Of a stretch of 64,000 nt of DNA, positions 17,488 through 27,124 are shown piece by piece (the stretch's first letter is position 1; each line of letters opens with the position of its first letter). This DNA is from Corynebacterium freneyi. Its GTDB lineage: Bacteria; Actinomycetota; Actinomycetes; Mycobacteriales; Mycobacteriaceae. Position numbers and translations under genes: made by a program. The stretch spans positions 1,922,001 through 1,986,000 of the forward strand of contig NZ_CP047357.1 in assembly GCF_030408835.1 (NCBI RefSeq), in the 5' to 3' direction. Under the pieces are notes generated by a model. That model ran no database searches and had not been told where the DNA came from. It was given only the letters and a program-made list of their open reading frames with translations.

Positions 17488-18273
17488 ATGACGAACACGG
17501 CCCGCACGCAGGAATCCCGACCCGCCGACGCAGCCGACGCCGACGCGGCCCACGGCACGCCGGAACCGGTGACGCACCCCGCGTCGTCGATTCGGGCGTC
17601 GGACGAGCCGATCGAGGTCGTGGATCTGGGCACGGTCGATTACGTGGACACGTGGCGCAGGCAGGCCGATGCCGCCGCGGCGCGTGCGGCCGGCGAGATC
17701 GGCGATCAGCTGTGGGCGCTCGAGCACCCGAGCACGTACACGGCGGGCAAGCGCACGCAGCCGGAGGACCGCCCGGACAATGGGCTGCCGGTCGTCGACG
17801 TCGACCGCGGCGGCCGCATCACGTGGCATGGGCCGGGGCAGCTGGTGTGCTACCCCATCGTGAAGTTGGCGGAGCCGCTGGACGTGGTCGATTACGTGCG
17901 TCGCATCGAGGAGGCCGTCATCCACGTCGTCCGCGGGTTGGGGCTTGACGACGCCGGCCGGGTCGAGGGCCGCTCCGGAGTGTGGCTTCCGGCGGGCGTC
18001 GTCGGGGGCGAGTTGAAGCCGTCGCGGAAGGTCGCGGCGATCGGCATCCGCGTCACCCACGGGGTGACCATGCATGGCGTGTCATTGAATTGCGACAACA
18101 CGTTGGACTACTACGGGCACATCGTTCCGTGCGGCATCGCCGACGCCGGAGTGACCACGTTGAGCGAGGAATTGGGCCGCGACGTCACCGTGGCGGACCT
18201 GCGGGAACCTTTGGTTTCGGCTATCGCCGCCGCTCTGGATGGCGACCTTCGCGTCGCCGATCACGATCTGTAG
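17488..18273 (+). CDS. lipB: Lipoyl(octanoyl) transferase
   Basis: A 261-residue enzyme that moves octanoate from acyl carrier protein to the lysine of lipoyl domains, here presumably the three in the neighbouring E2. Family motifs include [27 protein letters not shown] and the catalytic pair Lys181 ([10 protein letters not shown]) and Cys215 (IVPCGI). The first 40 residues are an alanine/aspartate-rich extension. The ATG at 17488 has no ribosome site but lies seven bases after TAGACT, fitting a leaderless transcript. lipA follows nine bases after the stop. Confidence 0.95.
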   Translation: MTNTARTQESRPADAADADAAHGTPEPVTHPASSIRASDEPIEVVDLGTVDYVDTWRRQADAAAARAAGEIGDQLWALEHPSTYTAGKRTQPEDRPDNGLPVVDVDRGGRITWHGPGQLVCYPIVKLAEPLDVVDYVRRIEEAVIHVVRGLGLDDAGRVEGRSGVWLPAGVVGGELKPSRKVAAIGIRVTHGVTMHGVSLNCDNTLDYYGHIVPCGIADAGVTTLSEELGRDVTVADLREPLVSAIAAALDGDLRVADHDL

Positions 18274-18276
18274 GCT
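18271..18276 (+). promoter_or_regulatory. -10 hexamer of a leaderless lipA transcript
   Basis: TAGGCT overlaps the lipB stop codon and ends six bases before the lipA ATG. It suggests lipA can be transcribed separately from lipB. Confidence 0.4.
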
Positions 18277-18282
18277 GGGCGC

Positions 18283-19323
18283 ATGTCTACAGCACCTGAA
18301 GGTCGTCGTTTGCTGCGCATCGAGGCGAAAAACGCCGAGACGCCCATCGAGCACAAGCCCTCGTGGATCCGCACCACCGCGAAGACGGGTCCGGAGTACA
18401 AGGCGATGAAGAAACGGGTGTCGGGCGCGTCGCTGCACACGGTGTGCCAGGAGGCGAACTGCCCGAACCTGTTCGAGTGTTGGGAGGACCGTGAGGCGAC
18501 GTTCCTCATCGGCGGCGACCAGTGCACGCGGCGCTGCGATTTCTGCAACATCGCCACGGGCAAGCCGGAGGCGCTGGACCGCGATGAGCCGCGACGCGTG
18601 GCCGAATCCGTCCGCGAGATGGGGCTGCGGTACGCGACGGTGACGGGTGTCGCCCGCGATGATCTGCCGGATGGTGCGTCGTGGCTGTACGCGGAGACGT
18701 GCCGGCAGATTCGCGAGCTCAACCCGGGCACGGGCGTGGAGCTGCTGGTCGACGATTTCCGCGGCGACGGCGAGGCGGCGGAGGTCGTGTTCGAGGCGCG
18801 GCCGGACGTGTTCGCGCACAACATCGAGACGGTGCCGCGGATTTTCAAGAAGATTCGCCCGGCGTTCCGCTACGACCGCAGCCTGGAGATGATTTCGCGG
18901 GCCCGTGCGGCGGGTTTGGTGACCAAGTCGAACCTGATCCTGGGCATGGGCGAGGATCGCGACGAGATTCTGGGCGCGATGCGGGATCTGCATGATGCGG
19001 GGTGCGACATCCTGACCATCACGCAGTACCTGCGTCCGTCGCCGATGCACCATCCGATCGACCGGTGGGTGAAGCCGGAGGAGTTCGTCGAGCTGTCGGA
19101 GGCCGCGTACGAGATGGGCTTCGCCGGCGTCATGGCCGGCCCGCTGGTGCGTTCGTCGTACCGCGCCGGCCGACTGTTCGCCCGTGCGTTGGCTGCGCGC
19201 GGCGAGGAGTTGCCCGAGCACCTTTCTTCCCTGGGCGAGGACGTGTCCACCAACCAGGAGGCGTCGAGCCTGCTGAAGAAGTACGGGGCGTCGAAGGATT
19301 CGGAGGTCGCCCCGGCCCGCTAG
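18283..19323 (+). CDS. lipA: Lipoyl synthase
   Basis: A 346-residue radical SAM enzyme that inserts two sulfurs into protein-bound octanoyl groups. The auxiliary cluster ligands are Cys55, Cys60 and Cys66 ([13 protein letters not shown]), and the radical SAM cluster ligands are Cys81, Cys85 and Cys88 (CTRRCDFC). The C-terminal RSSYRAG motif, which supplies the last cluster ligand serine, is present. Length is typical. It works after LipB on the E2 subunits of 2-oxoacid dehydrogenases. Confidence 0.97.
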   Translation: MSTAPEGRRLLRIEAKNAETPIEHKPSWIRTTAKTGPEYKAMKKRVSGASLHTVCQEANCPNLFECWEDREATFLIGGDQCTRRCDFCNIATGKPEALDRDEPRRVAESVREMGLRYATVTGVARDDLPDGASWLYAETCRQIRELNPGTGVELLVDDFRGDGEAAEVVFEARPDVFAHNIETVPRIFKKIRPAFRYDRSLEMISRARAAGLVTKSNLILGMGEDRDEILGAMRDLHDAGCDILTITQYLRPSPMHHPIDRWVKPEEFVELSEAAYEMGFAGVMAGPLVRSSYRAGRLFARALAARGEELPEHLSSLGEDVSTNQEASSLLKKYGASKDSEVAPAR

Positions 19324-19349
19324 GCCGGCGGAACTCCCGCTCTCCCCCG

Positions 19350-19378
19350 GGCCCGGCACGCCGCGTGCGTGTCGGGCC
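19350..19378 (+). terminator. Hairpin downstream of lipA
   Basis: An 11-bp stem, GGCCCGGCACG with CGTGTCGGGCC, has a 7-base loop followed by GGTTTC. The weak U tract makes termination uncertain. Confidence 0.5.
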
Positions 19379-19419
19379 GGTTTCGCCCGCCGATTCGCCC
19401 ATGCCCTAGAGTTGTGGCC

Positions 19420-20202
19420 ATGGCGAAAAAGGACGAGCTGAAAGCTTCGAAGAAGGCCGAGCGGTCGGCCAAGCGCGCGAAGCGCAAGGAGACCCGCGGC
19501 CAGATGTGGCAGGCCTTCAAGCTGCAGAAGGCCCGCGACAAGAAGCTGATTCCGTACATGCTGCTGGGCCTGCTGGGCCCGGTGCTGGTGCTGTTGATCA
19601 TCGGTTTGTTGATCGGCGGCATGTGGGCGTGGTTCCTGCCGATCCTCGGTTTGTCGATCGGTTTCGCGTTGGCGATGTGGATCTTCACCAAGCGGCTGGA
19701 GGCGACGTTCTTTTCCGAGGCGGAGGGTCAGATGGGCGCCGCCGGGTGGGCGTTGGACAACATGCGTTCCGGCGTCGGCATCGTGTGGCACGTCACGCAG
19801 GCGGCGCAGGCGAATCAGCAGCTTGATGCGGTGCATCGCGTCATCGGCAACCCGGGCGTGGTTCTGGTGGGCGAGGGCGACGAGGCCCGCGTGAAGGCGA
19901 TGATGGCCCGCGAGAAGAAGACGCTGGCGCGTTTCCTGGGCGATACCCCGATCTACGAGATCATGGTGGGCACGGGCGAGGGCCAGGTGCCGGTGAAGAA
20001 GCTGCAGCGCGAGATGCTGCGTTTCCCGCGCAATTACGACAAGGATCAGGCCAACAAGTTGGCGTCGCGCGTGGAGTCGATGGAGAAGATCCGCGATGCC
20101 CGTGCGTCGTTGCCGAAGGGGCCGCTGCCGAAGGGCGCTCGTCAGCAGTCGATGAATCGTCGTGCGCGCCGCATGCAGCAGCGTCAGCAGAAGCGGGGCT
20201 AG
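19420..20202 (+). CDS. DUF4191-type membrane protein
   Basis: A 260-residue protein of unknown function that commonly sits beside lipA in actinobacteria. A basic N-terminus (about 40 residues, Lys/Arg-rich) precedes two membrane segments at about 45-95. A cytoplasmic domain follows, with HRVIGNPGVVLVGEGDEARVKAMMAREKK split over about residues 140-170 and a basic C-terminus. TAGAGT ends seven bases before the ATG, so the message is probably leaderless. Its constant position next to lipoate genes suggests, but does not prove, a related role. Confidence 0.85.
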   Translation: MAKKDELKASKKAERSAKRAKRKETRGQMWQAFKLQKARDKKLIPYMLLGLLGPVLVLLIIGLLIGGMWAWFLPILGLSIGFALAMWIFTKRLEATFFSEAEGQMGAAGWALDNMRSGVGIVWHVTQAAQANQQLDAVHRVIGNPGVVLVGEGDEARVKAMMAREKKTLARFLGDTPIYEIMVGTGEGQVPVKKLQREMLRFPRNYDKDQANKLASRVESMEKIRDARASLPKGPLPKGARQQSMNRRARRMQQRQQKRG

Positions 20203-20240
20203 TTCCACCGTTTCGGGTTTTTCGCTTCGGGGGAGTTTCC

Positions 20241-20273
20241 GGGCCGGGTCGTCGCTTGCCGACGGCCCGGCCC
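20241..20273 (+). terminator. Hairpin downstream of the DUF4191 gene
   Basis: A 13-bp stem, GGGCCGGGTCGTC with GACGGCCCGGCCC (one G-U), has a 7-base loop. There is no U tract. Confidence 0.45.
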
Positions 20274-20438
20274 GTCGTCGTGCGCCCGACGTTTTCCGGG
20301 CTTTCCGTTTTCGAGCCGGCCGCGCCCCCATACGGGGTGACGGTGGTCGAGTCTTGTCGCGCTGATCACGTTTTCCCAGGTGAGCGGGGTGGGCGATGTG
20401 GATCACTCGACGGGTGTTAATCCGCGAGGTGTGCCACC

Positions 20439-22067
20439 ATGGGCGTCGTGCAAATACTCGTTGAAAACCAGTTGCTGGCGTTGCTCGTCATCATGGGCCT
20501 CGGTCTGGCCCTGGGGCAGATCCGCATTTTCGGCTTCAAGCTCGGCATCGCCGCCGTGCTGTTCGTCGGTCTGGGTTTGGCCACGTTCGAGCCCGGCATT
20601 CAGATTCCGCCGTTGATCTACATCGTCGGGCTGGCTTTGTTCGTGTACACGATCGGCCTGGAGTCCGGCCCGGAGTTCTTTGCCACGTTGCGGTCAACGG
20701 GCATCCGCCACAATGCGTTCGGCGCCGTCATTTTGGTGGTCGTCGCCATCGAGGCGTTCGTGCTGATCTCGTTGTTCCCGGTGGACAACGTCGAGGGTGC
20801 GGGCACGTTCACCGGTGCGTTGACCAATACGCCGGCGCTGGCCGCGGTGGTCGATGCGCTGCCGAGCATCATTTCGGATGATGCGGAGCTGCAGAGCAAG
20901 TTGGAGATGCCGGTCATCGGTTATTCCCTGGCGTATCCCATCGGCGTGCTGGCGGTCATCGCGTCGATCGGCATCGTGGCCAAGGTGTTCCGGGTGGACC
21001 ATGATCGCGAGGCCCTGGAGGCCGGCGTGGCGGCGCTGCCGTTGCATACGCGCCGGGTGGAGGTCACCAAGGATGATTTGCCGTCGGTGACGGACATGCC
21101 GGTGGTGTTCGGCCTGGACATCATCATTTCGCGCATCGAGCACAAGGGGCACCTGTACGTGCCGGCGGAGGGCGACACCCTGGTCGCCGGTGACGTGGTG
21201 TCGGTCGTCGGCACGGAGGACGTCATCGAGGCGGCGGCGGAGCGGATCGGCACGTTGTTGCCGGGTGATCCGACCGATGATGGTCGCCTCGATTTCCGCC
21301 GCATTTTCGTGTCGTCGGGCAAGGTGTGCGGTGTGCCGTTGGAGCAGCTGCACACGAAGATGGACGGCATGGTCATCACCCGCGTTCGTCGCGGTGACCT
21401 GGACATGGTGGCTTCCCCCCAGATGAAGCTGGAGTTGGGTGACCGCGTGCGCGTGGTGGCCACGCCGGATCGCATCGGCGATGCCACGAAGTTCTTCGGC
21501 GATTCGTACAAGAAGCTTTCCGACGTCAACCTGTTGCCCATGATCCTGGGCCTGTTGCTGGGCGTTCTGGTGGGCATGATTCCGGTGCCGATTCCGGGTG
21601 GCGTTACCCTGACGCTGGGTTCGGCCGGCGGTCCGCTGGTCGTCGCCTTGGTTTTGGGCGCCCTGGGTCGCACGGGCCCGTTGGTGTGGCCGATCCCCTA
21701 CTCGGCGAATCTGGCTTTCCGGCAGGTCGGTTTGGCGCTGTTCCTGGCCGGCATCGGCACCACGGCCGGCGCGGGGTTCAAGGAGGCCCTGGGCGATCCG
21801 TCGTCGCTGACGGTGCTGGGTCTGGCGGCGATCATCGCGCTCAGCTCGGCGCTGCTGACGCTGATCATCGGGCACAAGGTCCTGAAGATCCCGTTCGGCC
21901 AGACCGCCGGCATCTTGGCCGGTCTGCAAACGCACCCGGCCGTGTTGACCTACGTCAACGACCAGGCGAAGAACGAGTTGCCGGCGATGGGCTACACCAC
22001 GGTGTATCCGATGGCGATGATCATGAAGATCATCCTGGCGCAGATCCTCGTCGTCGTCCTCGTGTAG
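20439..22067 (+). CDS. AspT/YidE-type transporter with RCK_C domains
   Basis: A 542-residue membrane protein of the aspartate-alanine exchanger (YidE/YbjL) family. Two membrane halves of about five segments each, at about residues 5-185 and 365-540, are each duplicates of one fold. Between them lie two RCK_C/TrkA-C domains, at about 205-285 (VVFGLDIIISRIEHKGHLYVP) and 290-365. The two domains usually bind a small ligand and gate transport. Substrate is unknown; dicarboxylates or amino acids are usual. An ortholog lies in the same place in C. glutamicum as far as I recall. It stands alone, with hairpins on both sides. Confidence 0.9.
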   Translation: MGVVQILVENQLLALLVIMGLGLALGQIRIFGFKLGIAAVLFVGLGLATFEPGIQIPPLIYIVGLALFVYTIGLESGPEFFATLRSTGIRHNAFGAVILVVVAIEAFVLISLFPVDNVEGAGTFTGALTNTPALAAVVDALPSIISDDAELQSKLEMPVIGYSLAYPIGVLAVIASIGIVAKVFRVDHDREALEAGVAALPLHTRRVEVTKDDLPSVTDMPVVFGLDIIISRIEHKGHLYVPAEGDTLVAGDVVSVVGTEDVIEAAAERIGTLLPGDPTDDGRLDFRRIFVSSGKVCGVPLEQLHTKMDGMVITRVRRGDLDMVASPQMKLELGDRVRVVATPDRIGDATKFFGDSYKKLSDVNLLPMILGLLLGVLVGMIPVPIPGGVTLTLGSAGGPLVVALVLGALGRTGPLVWPIPYSANLAFRQVGLALFLAGIGTTAGAGFKEALGDPSSLTVLGLAAIIALSSALLTLIIGHKVLKIPFGQTAGILAGLQTHPAVLTYVNDQAKNELPAMGYTTVYPMAMIMKIILAQILVVVLV

Positions 22068-22157
22068 TTCGCTTCCGGGCCCCGCACCCCCGGAAAGGGC
22101 GGTCCCGGGCCCGAAGTGGCCGACGCCGCCGGGGTTTTCGCACCCGTGCAGATGGCA

Positions 22158-22195
22158 GAACCGCCGCCGCCCCTCATCGGGGGCGGCGGCGGTTC
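22158..22195. terminator. Bidirectional terminator between the AspT-type and RDD genes
   Basis: A perfect 16-bp stem, GAACCGCCGCCGCCCC with its complement, with a 6-base loop. It is between convergent genes. Confidence 0.75.
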
Positions 22196-22212
22196 GTCGT
22201 TCCGGATCGGCG

Positions 22213-22249
22213 ACCCGGGAGCCACGCCGTTACCCGGGAGCCACGCCGT
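22213..22249. repeat. Two 18-bp direct repeats (ACCCGGGAGCCACGCCGT)
   Basis: Exact copies at 22213-22230 and 22232-22249, separated by one base. They lie downstream of the RDD gene. Confidence 0.85.
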
Positions 22250-22281
22250 GCACGGTCACCGACGGGAACCGGGTTTTCCGG

Positions 22282-22800
22282 CTATCCGCGGATGACGGCG
22301 GTGCCGGTGGCGCGGTCGTGCATGCCGCGCAGGTCGGAGTCCTGGATGGCCGGCGGCAGGAGCAGCAGCGTCAGGAACGTGCGCACGAACGCGCGCCACA
22401 GTCCGACGCGTTCGCCGGGGACGTCGACGCGGGCGACGCCCATGCGCAGGATCCCCTGGCCCGGGGTGCGGCCGAACAGCCACACCGACACGGTGCCGAC
22501 GATGAGGAAGATCAGCGCCGTCCACGTCGCGGTGAACGACTGCCACGCGATGAACGGGTCGCCGAACTGTTCGATCTGCTCCTGGCTGGGGCCCGCGAAG
22601 GGGTACACCAGCGAGGTGAGGAACATGCAGAAAAACCAGTCGAGCAGGATGCCGCCCACGCGGCGCAGCAGCGACGCCTGCGACCCCTCCCCCGATTGCG
22701 CCAGCCCGAGGTTTTGCCCGGGGTATTCGGAGAGGTTGTCGGGGTCGTCGAACTGCCCGGGGACCTGGGGTCCTTCGAGCCAATTGCTCTTTTCGGCCAT
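22282..22800 (-). CDS. RDD-family membrane protein
   Basis: A 172-residue protein with an RDD domain, a membrane fold of about three helices named for conserved Arg and Asp residues. The hydrophobic segments lie at about residues 47-70, 90-112 and 135-155. The motif LLRRVGGILLDWFF holds the first conserved Arg/Asp and FGRTPGQGILRMGV the second. The N-terminal 40 residues are polar. The ATG at 22800 lies eight bases after TACACT, so it is probably leaderless. It is next to glnA, divergently, as in other corynebacteria. Function unknown; transport or membrane homeostasis is suggested for the family. Confidence 0.87.
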   Translation of the reverse strand: MAEKSNWLEGPQVPGQFDDPDNLSEYPGQNLGLAQSGEGSQASLLRRVGGILLDWFFCMFLTSLVYPFAGPSQEQIEQFGDPFIAWQSFTATWTALIFLIVGTVSVWLFGRTPGQGILRMGVARVDVPGERVGLWRAFVRTFLTLLLLPPAIQDSDLRGMHDRATGTAVIRG

Positions 22801-23010
22801 GGGTTCACAGTGTAGCGGCCCGCGGCTTTGCGACGAATCCAGGTCGACTCGTCGTAAAGCGACGGCAACCCGGGCCACCGAAACGGCGTGCCCCGACTGC
22901 GGCCCGGACCCACGCGAATCGTGTGGCGCGCGTTACGTCAGACGGGTGCAAAAGACCAGGGTCCTTTTCGATAAAGTGGACTTCGTCATCCGTCACGTTA
23001 GGAGTCGCAC

Positions 23011-24447
23011 ATGAACTTCACCTCCCCCGCCGAGGTCGTCAAGTACATCGAGGAGGAGGGCATCGAGTTCGTCGACGTCCGCTTCACCGACGTTCCCGGC
23101 ACCGAGCAGCACTTCACCATCCCGGCGTCCGCCTTCGACGAGGACGCCATCGCCGAGGGACTGGCGTTCGACGGTTCGTCCATCCGGGGATTCACCACGA
23201 TCGACGAGTCCGACATGACCCTGCTGCCGGACCTGAAGACCGCGCGACTCGACCCGTTCCGCACCGCGAAGACCCTCAACATCCAGTTCTTCGTCAACGA
23301 CCCGTTCACCCTGGAGCCGTTCTCCCGCGACCCGCGCAACATCGCGCGCAAGGCCGAGGAGTACATGGAGTCCACCGGCATCGCCGACACCTGCTTCGTC
23401 GGCGCCGAAGCCGAGTTCTACCTTTTCGACTCCGTGAAGTTCCGCGTCGACGCCCACGCCGGCTTCTACGAGGTCGACTCCGTCGAGGGCTGGTGGAACC
23501 GCGGCAACGACGAAAACCCCGACGGCTCGCCGAACCTGGGCTACAAGACCCGCATGAAGGGCGGTTACTTCCCCGTCGCCCCGTACGACCACTACCAGGA
23601 TCTGCGCGACGAAATGTGCAACCTGCTGCGCGACATCGGCTTCGAGATGGAACGCCAGCACCACGAGGTCGGCACCGGCGGCCAGCAGGAGATCAACTAC
23701 AAGTTCAACTCCCTGCTGCACGCGGCCGATGATCTGCAGACGTTCAAGTACGTCATCAAGAACGCCGCGTGGCGCGCCGGCAAGTCGGCGACCTTCATGC
23801 CGAAGCCGCTGGCGGACGACAACGGTTCGGGCATGCACGCCCACCTGTCGCTGTGGAAGGACGGCGAGCCGCTGTTCTACGACGAGGCCGGCTACGGCGG
23901 CCTGTCGGACACGGCGCGCTACTTCATCGGCGGCATCCTGGAGCACGCCGGCGCGGTGCTGGCGTTCACCAACCCGACCCTGAACTCGTACCACCGCCTG
24001 GTGAAGGGCTTCGAGGCGCCGATCAACCTGGTGTACTCGCAGCGCAACCGCTCGGCGGCGGTGCGCATCCCGATCACCGGCTCGAACCCGAAGGCCAAGC
24101 GCGTGGAGTTCCGTGCGCCGGACCCGTCGGGCAACCCGTACCTGGGCTTCGCCGCGATGCTGATGGCCGGCCTGGACGGCATCAAGAACCGCATCGAGCC
24201 GCACGCGCCGGTGGACAAGGACCTCTACGAGCTGCCGCCGGAGGAGGCCGCGGACATCCCGCAGGCGCCGACGTCGCTGGAGGCGTCCCTGGCCGCCCTG
24301 CGCGACGACCACGAGTTCCTCCTCGAGGGCGACGTGTTCACCGAGGACCTGATCCAGACGTACATCGACTACAAGTACGCCAACGAGATCGAGCCGGTCC
24401 GCCTGCGCCCCACGCCGCAGGAGTTCGAGATGTACTACGACTGCTAG
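23011..24447 (+). CDS. glnA: Glutamine synthetase, type I
   Basis: A 478-residue dodecameric enzyme that makes glutamine from glutamate, ammonia and ATP. Family motifs include [17 protein letters not shown], the ATP-binding [10 protein letters not shown] and the active-site region YSQRNRSAA. Tyr406 in [11 protein letters not shown] is the adenylylation site, so the activity should be switched by GlnE, encoded about 30 kb away. AGGAG precedes the ATG. A GATAAAGT -10-like element lies upstream. I found no sequence matching the AmtR box. It is divergent from the RDD gene and followed by a strong hairpin. Confidence 0.97.
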   Translation: MNFTSPAEVVKYIEEEGIEFVDVRFTDVPGTEQHFTIPASAFDEDAIAEGLAFDGSSIRGFTTIDESDMTLLPDLKTARLDPFRTAKTLNIQFFVNDPFTLEPFSRDPRNIARKAEEYMESTGIADTCFVGAEAEFYLFDSVKFRVDAHAGFYEVDSVEGWWNRGNDENPDGSPNLGYKTRMKGGYFPVAPYDHYQDLRDEMCNLLRDIGFEMERQHHEVGTGGQQEINYKFNSLLHAADDLQTFKYVIKNAAWRAGKSATFMPKPLADDNGSGMHAHLSLWKDGEPLFYDEAGYGGLSDTARYFIGGILEHAGAVLAFTNPTLNSYHRLVKGFEAPINLVYSQRNRSAAVRIPITGSNPKAKRVEFRAPDPSGNPYLGFAAMLMAGLDGIKNRIEPHAPVDKDLYELPPEEAADIPQAPTSLEASLAALRDDHEFLLEGDVFTEDLIQTYIDYKYANEIEPVRLRPTPQEFEMYYDC

Positions 24448-24520
24448 ACCGGTCCCGCGGTTCACGGTCCCGCCGCAGTGGTGACCCGGTGATTTTCCGC
24501 TTCTTCGCTTTGCGACGATC

Positions 24521-24553
24521 GCCGCCCGTGCTCCACCGGGGAGCGCGGGCGGC
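24521..24553 (+). terminator. Terminator hairpin downstream of glnA
   Basis: A 14-bp stem, GCCGCCCGTGCTCC with GGAGCGCGGGCGGC (one G-U), has a 5-base loop and is followed by TTTC. Confidence 0.65.
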
Positions 24554-24613
24554 TTTCGTCGTCAAGCGGCACCGTCGGATCTATGCTCGGAGACGAGAGC
24601 CGACGTTGACGGG

Positions 24614-25516
24614 GTGATTCCTTTGAAGACCATGCAACGCCTCACCGAGGCGTACCGGGGCGCCCGCGTCGAACCCATCGACGAGACGACGCGGTACGTC
24701 ATCATGAGCGACTGCCACCGCGGCGACGGGTCGAAGTCGGACGAATTCCTGAAGAACAAGAACTCCTATACCGCCGCCCTCGACCACTACTGGCGGGAGG
24801 GCTTCACCTACGTCGAAGCCGGCGACGGCGACGAACTGTGGGAATACGACTACAAGCACATCATCCGCGCCAACCGAGCCGTGTGGGAACGCCACCTCGA
24901 ATTCCACCGCGCCGGCCGGATGATCCGCATGTGGGGCAACCACGACGTCGAGCTGCAGGACCCCGACTACGTCCGCGAGAACCTCTGGACCGCCGAGCAT
25001 CCCGGCACCGGCGAGGTCGGGCCGTTTTTCGACGGGCTCGACCCCATCGAGGCCGTCGTGTTCCGCAGGGCCGAGACCGGGCAGGAAATCCTCCTCGTCC
25101 ACGGCCACCAGGGCGACCTGCCCAACGATCAGGCCTGGCGATTCAACCGGTTTTGGCTGCGCGTGTTCTGGAAATACATGCACAGGCTCGGCTTCCACAG
25201 CCCCACCAGCCCGGTGGCCAACTCGTACAAGCGGCACAAGGTGGAACGCAACTACGTCAAGTGGATCCGCAAGAACCGCACGGCCCTGATCTGCGGGCAC
25301 ACGCACCGGGAGAAGTTCCCCGCCGGCGGCGACATGCCGTACTTCAACGCCGGCAGCTGCGTCTACCCGTCTCACATCACCGCACTGGAAATCGTCGGCG
25401 CCACCGTGGCGCTGGTGCGGTGGCGCGTCGACCCCAACGAGGACGGAATCCTGCAGGTCACGCGCCGCGTCGTGTCGGGGCCCACCCCCATCGGGGACTT
25501 CGACATCCGGGGCTGA
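24614..25516 (+). CDS. Calcineurin-like metallophosphoesterase
   Basis: A 300-residue phosphoesterase with the complete set of metal-binding motifs: SDCHRGDG (Asp and His), GDGDELWEY, GNHDVEL, HGHQGD and GHTHREK. The domain organisation resembles UDP-2,3-diacylglucosamine hydrolase and serine/threonine phosphatase relatives, but corynebacteria have no lipid A, so the substrate is unknown. A GTG start at 24614 is given; an in-frame ATG a few codons later (24632) is also possible. The gene ends about 80 bases before a glycosyltransferase in the same direction. Confidence 0.85.
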   Translation: MIPLKTMQRLTEAYRGARVEPIDETTRYVIMSDCHRGDGSKSDEFLKNKNSYTAALDHYWREGFTYVEAGDGDELWEYDYKHIIRANRAVWERHLEFHRAGRMIRMWGNHDVELQDPDYVRENLWTAEHPGTGEVGPFFDGLDPIEAVVFRRAETGQEILLVHGHQGDLPNDQAWRFNRFWLRVFWKYMHRLGFHSPTSPVANSYKRHKVERNYVKWIRKNRTALICGHTHREKFPAGGDMPYFNAGSCVYPSHITALEIVGATVALVRWRVDPNEDGILQVTRRVVSGPTPIGDFDIRG

Positions 25517-25594
25517 TCGCAGCGGTCGGCCCCACCTTCGAACCCCGCCTTGTTTCGGAATGACAAGTAGCGGAGATTGCCCGACAATCTTCGC

Positions 25595-26830
25595 ATGGAT
25601 TTCGTGCGCGCCCACGATGGCGTCCGGCCCCTGCGGGTCCTTCTGCTCAGCGACTGCTGGTCCCCGACGGTCAACGGCGTCGTCCGTTCCGTCACCGATC
25701 TTCGCGACGGCCTGACCGCCGCAGGCCACGACGTGCGGGTGCTCACCGTCGGCGCGGGCGCGTCCACCATCTTCGACGGCCACGTCTACGGGGTGGCGTC
25801 GATGCCCGCCGGCGCGGTGTACCCGCATGCCCGCATCGGTCGGCCGGTCAGCGGGACCGTGCTGCATCACGTGGCGGAGTGGGCACCGGATGTCATCCAC
25901 AGCCACACGGAGTTCCCCACGTTCGGTTGGGCACGGGCCATCGCGCGCCGCTCGGGCGTGGCGCACGTGCACACCTACCACACCTCCTACGAGGACTACA
26001 CGCATTACTTCTGCCCGAGCCGCCGACTGGGCAAGGCGATGACCAGGGCGTTCATCCGCGACCGGCTGGGCCGCACCGACCGGGTCATCGCCCCGACCGG
26101 CAAGGTCGCCGACATGCTGCGCGGCTACGGCGTCACCACTCCGATCGAGGTCATCGGCACCGGCGTCGACGTCGACCGCTTCCGGCCCGTCGCCGATTCC
26201 GGTGCCCGGTCCCTCGATGCCTCGTTCGCGGCGCAGCTCGGTCTCGCCCCGGGCGTTCCGGTCGTGCTCACCGTCGGCCGTCTGGCCGCAGAAAAGAACC
26301 TTCCCGAGACCCTCCGCTTGCTCTGCCGCATCACCGATGTGCCGTGGCAGTGGCTCGTCGTCGGCGATGGCCCGGCCGCCGGCGAATTAGGCAGCCTCGC
26401 AACCCGGCTCGGCGTCGCCGACCGCGTGCACATGGTCGGCGCGGTGCCCGTCGACGAGGCCGCCCGTTACTACCGGCTCGGCGACGTCTTCGTCACCTCG
26501 TCGCGAAGCGAAACCCAAGGCCTGACCTGCCTCGAGGCCCTGGCCTCCGGTCTGCCCACCATCACGCCCGACGACGATGCCTTCCGCGGCGTCATCATCG
26601 ACGGCGTCAACGGCCACCGGTACGCCTCCGACGCGGACTTTCTGTCCACCGTCCGCACGTTGCTTGACGACGACGCCTTCCGCCGGACTCTGTCCGACGG
26701 GGCACAGGCCAGCGCCGTGCAATGCGGGCGGGACCGATTCGTCGACGAAGTGCTCGGCTGTTATCGGCGAGCGATGGCCGACACGGCGCCGAATCCCCCG
26801 CCGCAATGGCGTCGACTCCGCGCCGGATGA
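25595..26830 (+). CDS. GT4-family glycosyltransferase (MgtA/PimB-like)
   Basis: A 411-residue retaining glycosyltransferase of the GT-B fold. The N-terminal domain starts RVLLLSDCWSPTVNGVVRSV, with the glycine-rich loop that contacts the acceptor. The C-terminal domain has the donor-binding LTVGRLAAEKN and the EX7E motif in SRSETQGLTCLEALASGLP. The pattern is closest to enzymes that put a sugar on lipid or mannoside acceptors, such as corynebacterial MgtA or PimB-type mannosyltransferases. The donor cannot be fixed from sequence alone. The ATG at 25595 lies four bases after CAATCT. No signal peptide. Confidence 0.85.
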   Translation: MDFVRAHDGVRPLRVLLLSDCWSPTVNGVVRSVTDLRDGLTAAGHDVRVLTVGAGASTIFDGHVYGVASMPAGAVYPHARIGRPVSGTVLHHVAEWAPDVIHSHTEFPTFGWARAIARRSGVAHVHTYHTSYEDYTHYFCPSRRLGKAMTRAFIRDRLGRTDRVIAPTGKVADMLRGYGVTTPIEVIGTGVDVDRFRPVADSGARSLDASFAAQLGLAPGVPVVLTVGRLAAEKNLPETLRLLCRITDVPWQWLVVGDGPAAGELGSLATRLGVADRVHMVGAVPVDEAARYYRLGDVFVTSSRSETQGLTCLEALASGLPTITPDDDAFRGVIIDGVNGHRYASDADFLSTVRTLLDDDAFRRTLSDGAQASAVQCGRDRFVDEVLGCYRRAMADTAPNPPPQWRRLRAG

Positions 26831-27124
26831 GGAAAACCATCCGTCCCGCCCTGGATTTGGCCGGGTGAACCCAGCCTCCGCCCACACCCCCCCAGGCGAC
26901 GACAACATCGTTCACCAACGTCCGGCCCCCGCCCCCGCCGATCACCCCCATCTCGGCAACGCCCGATTCGCGAGCTTCCAGGCAAAAGACGATGATCACG
27001 CCTCCGGTTCCTCCCCCGATCGGCGTAATCACCCGCACATCAATTCTCGAAGGTGAATAAGGTGCATATATACGCGCCGGTCACACGGCAACGCTTTGCC
27101 CAATAGACAGAGGACAAATTAATC

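Noticed and set aside
18082..20406. A 774-codon frame opposite lipA and the DUF4191 gene
   Set aside because: The Arg/His-rich composition and the well-defined genes on the other strand mark it as a shadow.
22922..23010. AmtR nitrogen-control box before glnA
   Set aside because: I could not match the known corynebacterial AmtR consensus in the leader, nor before the second synthetase.
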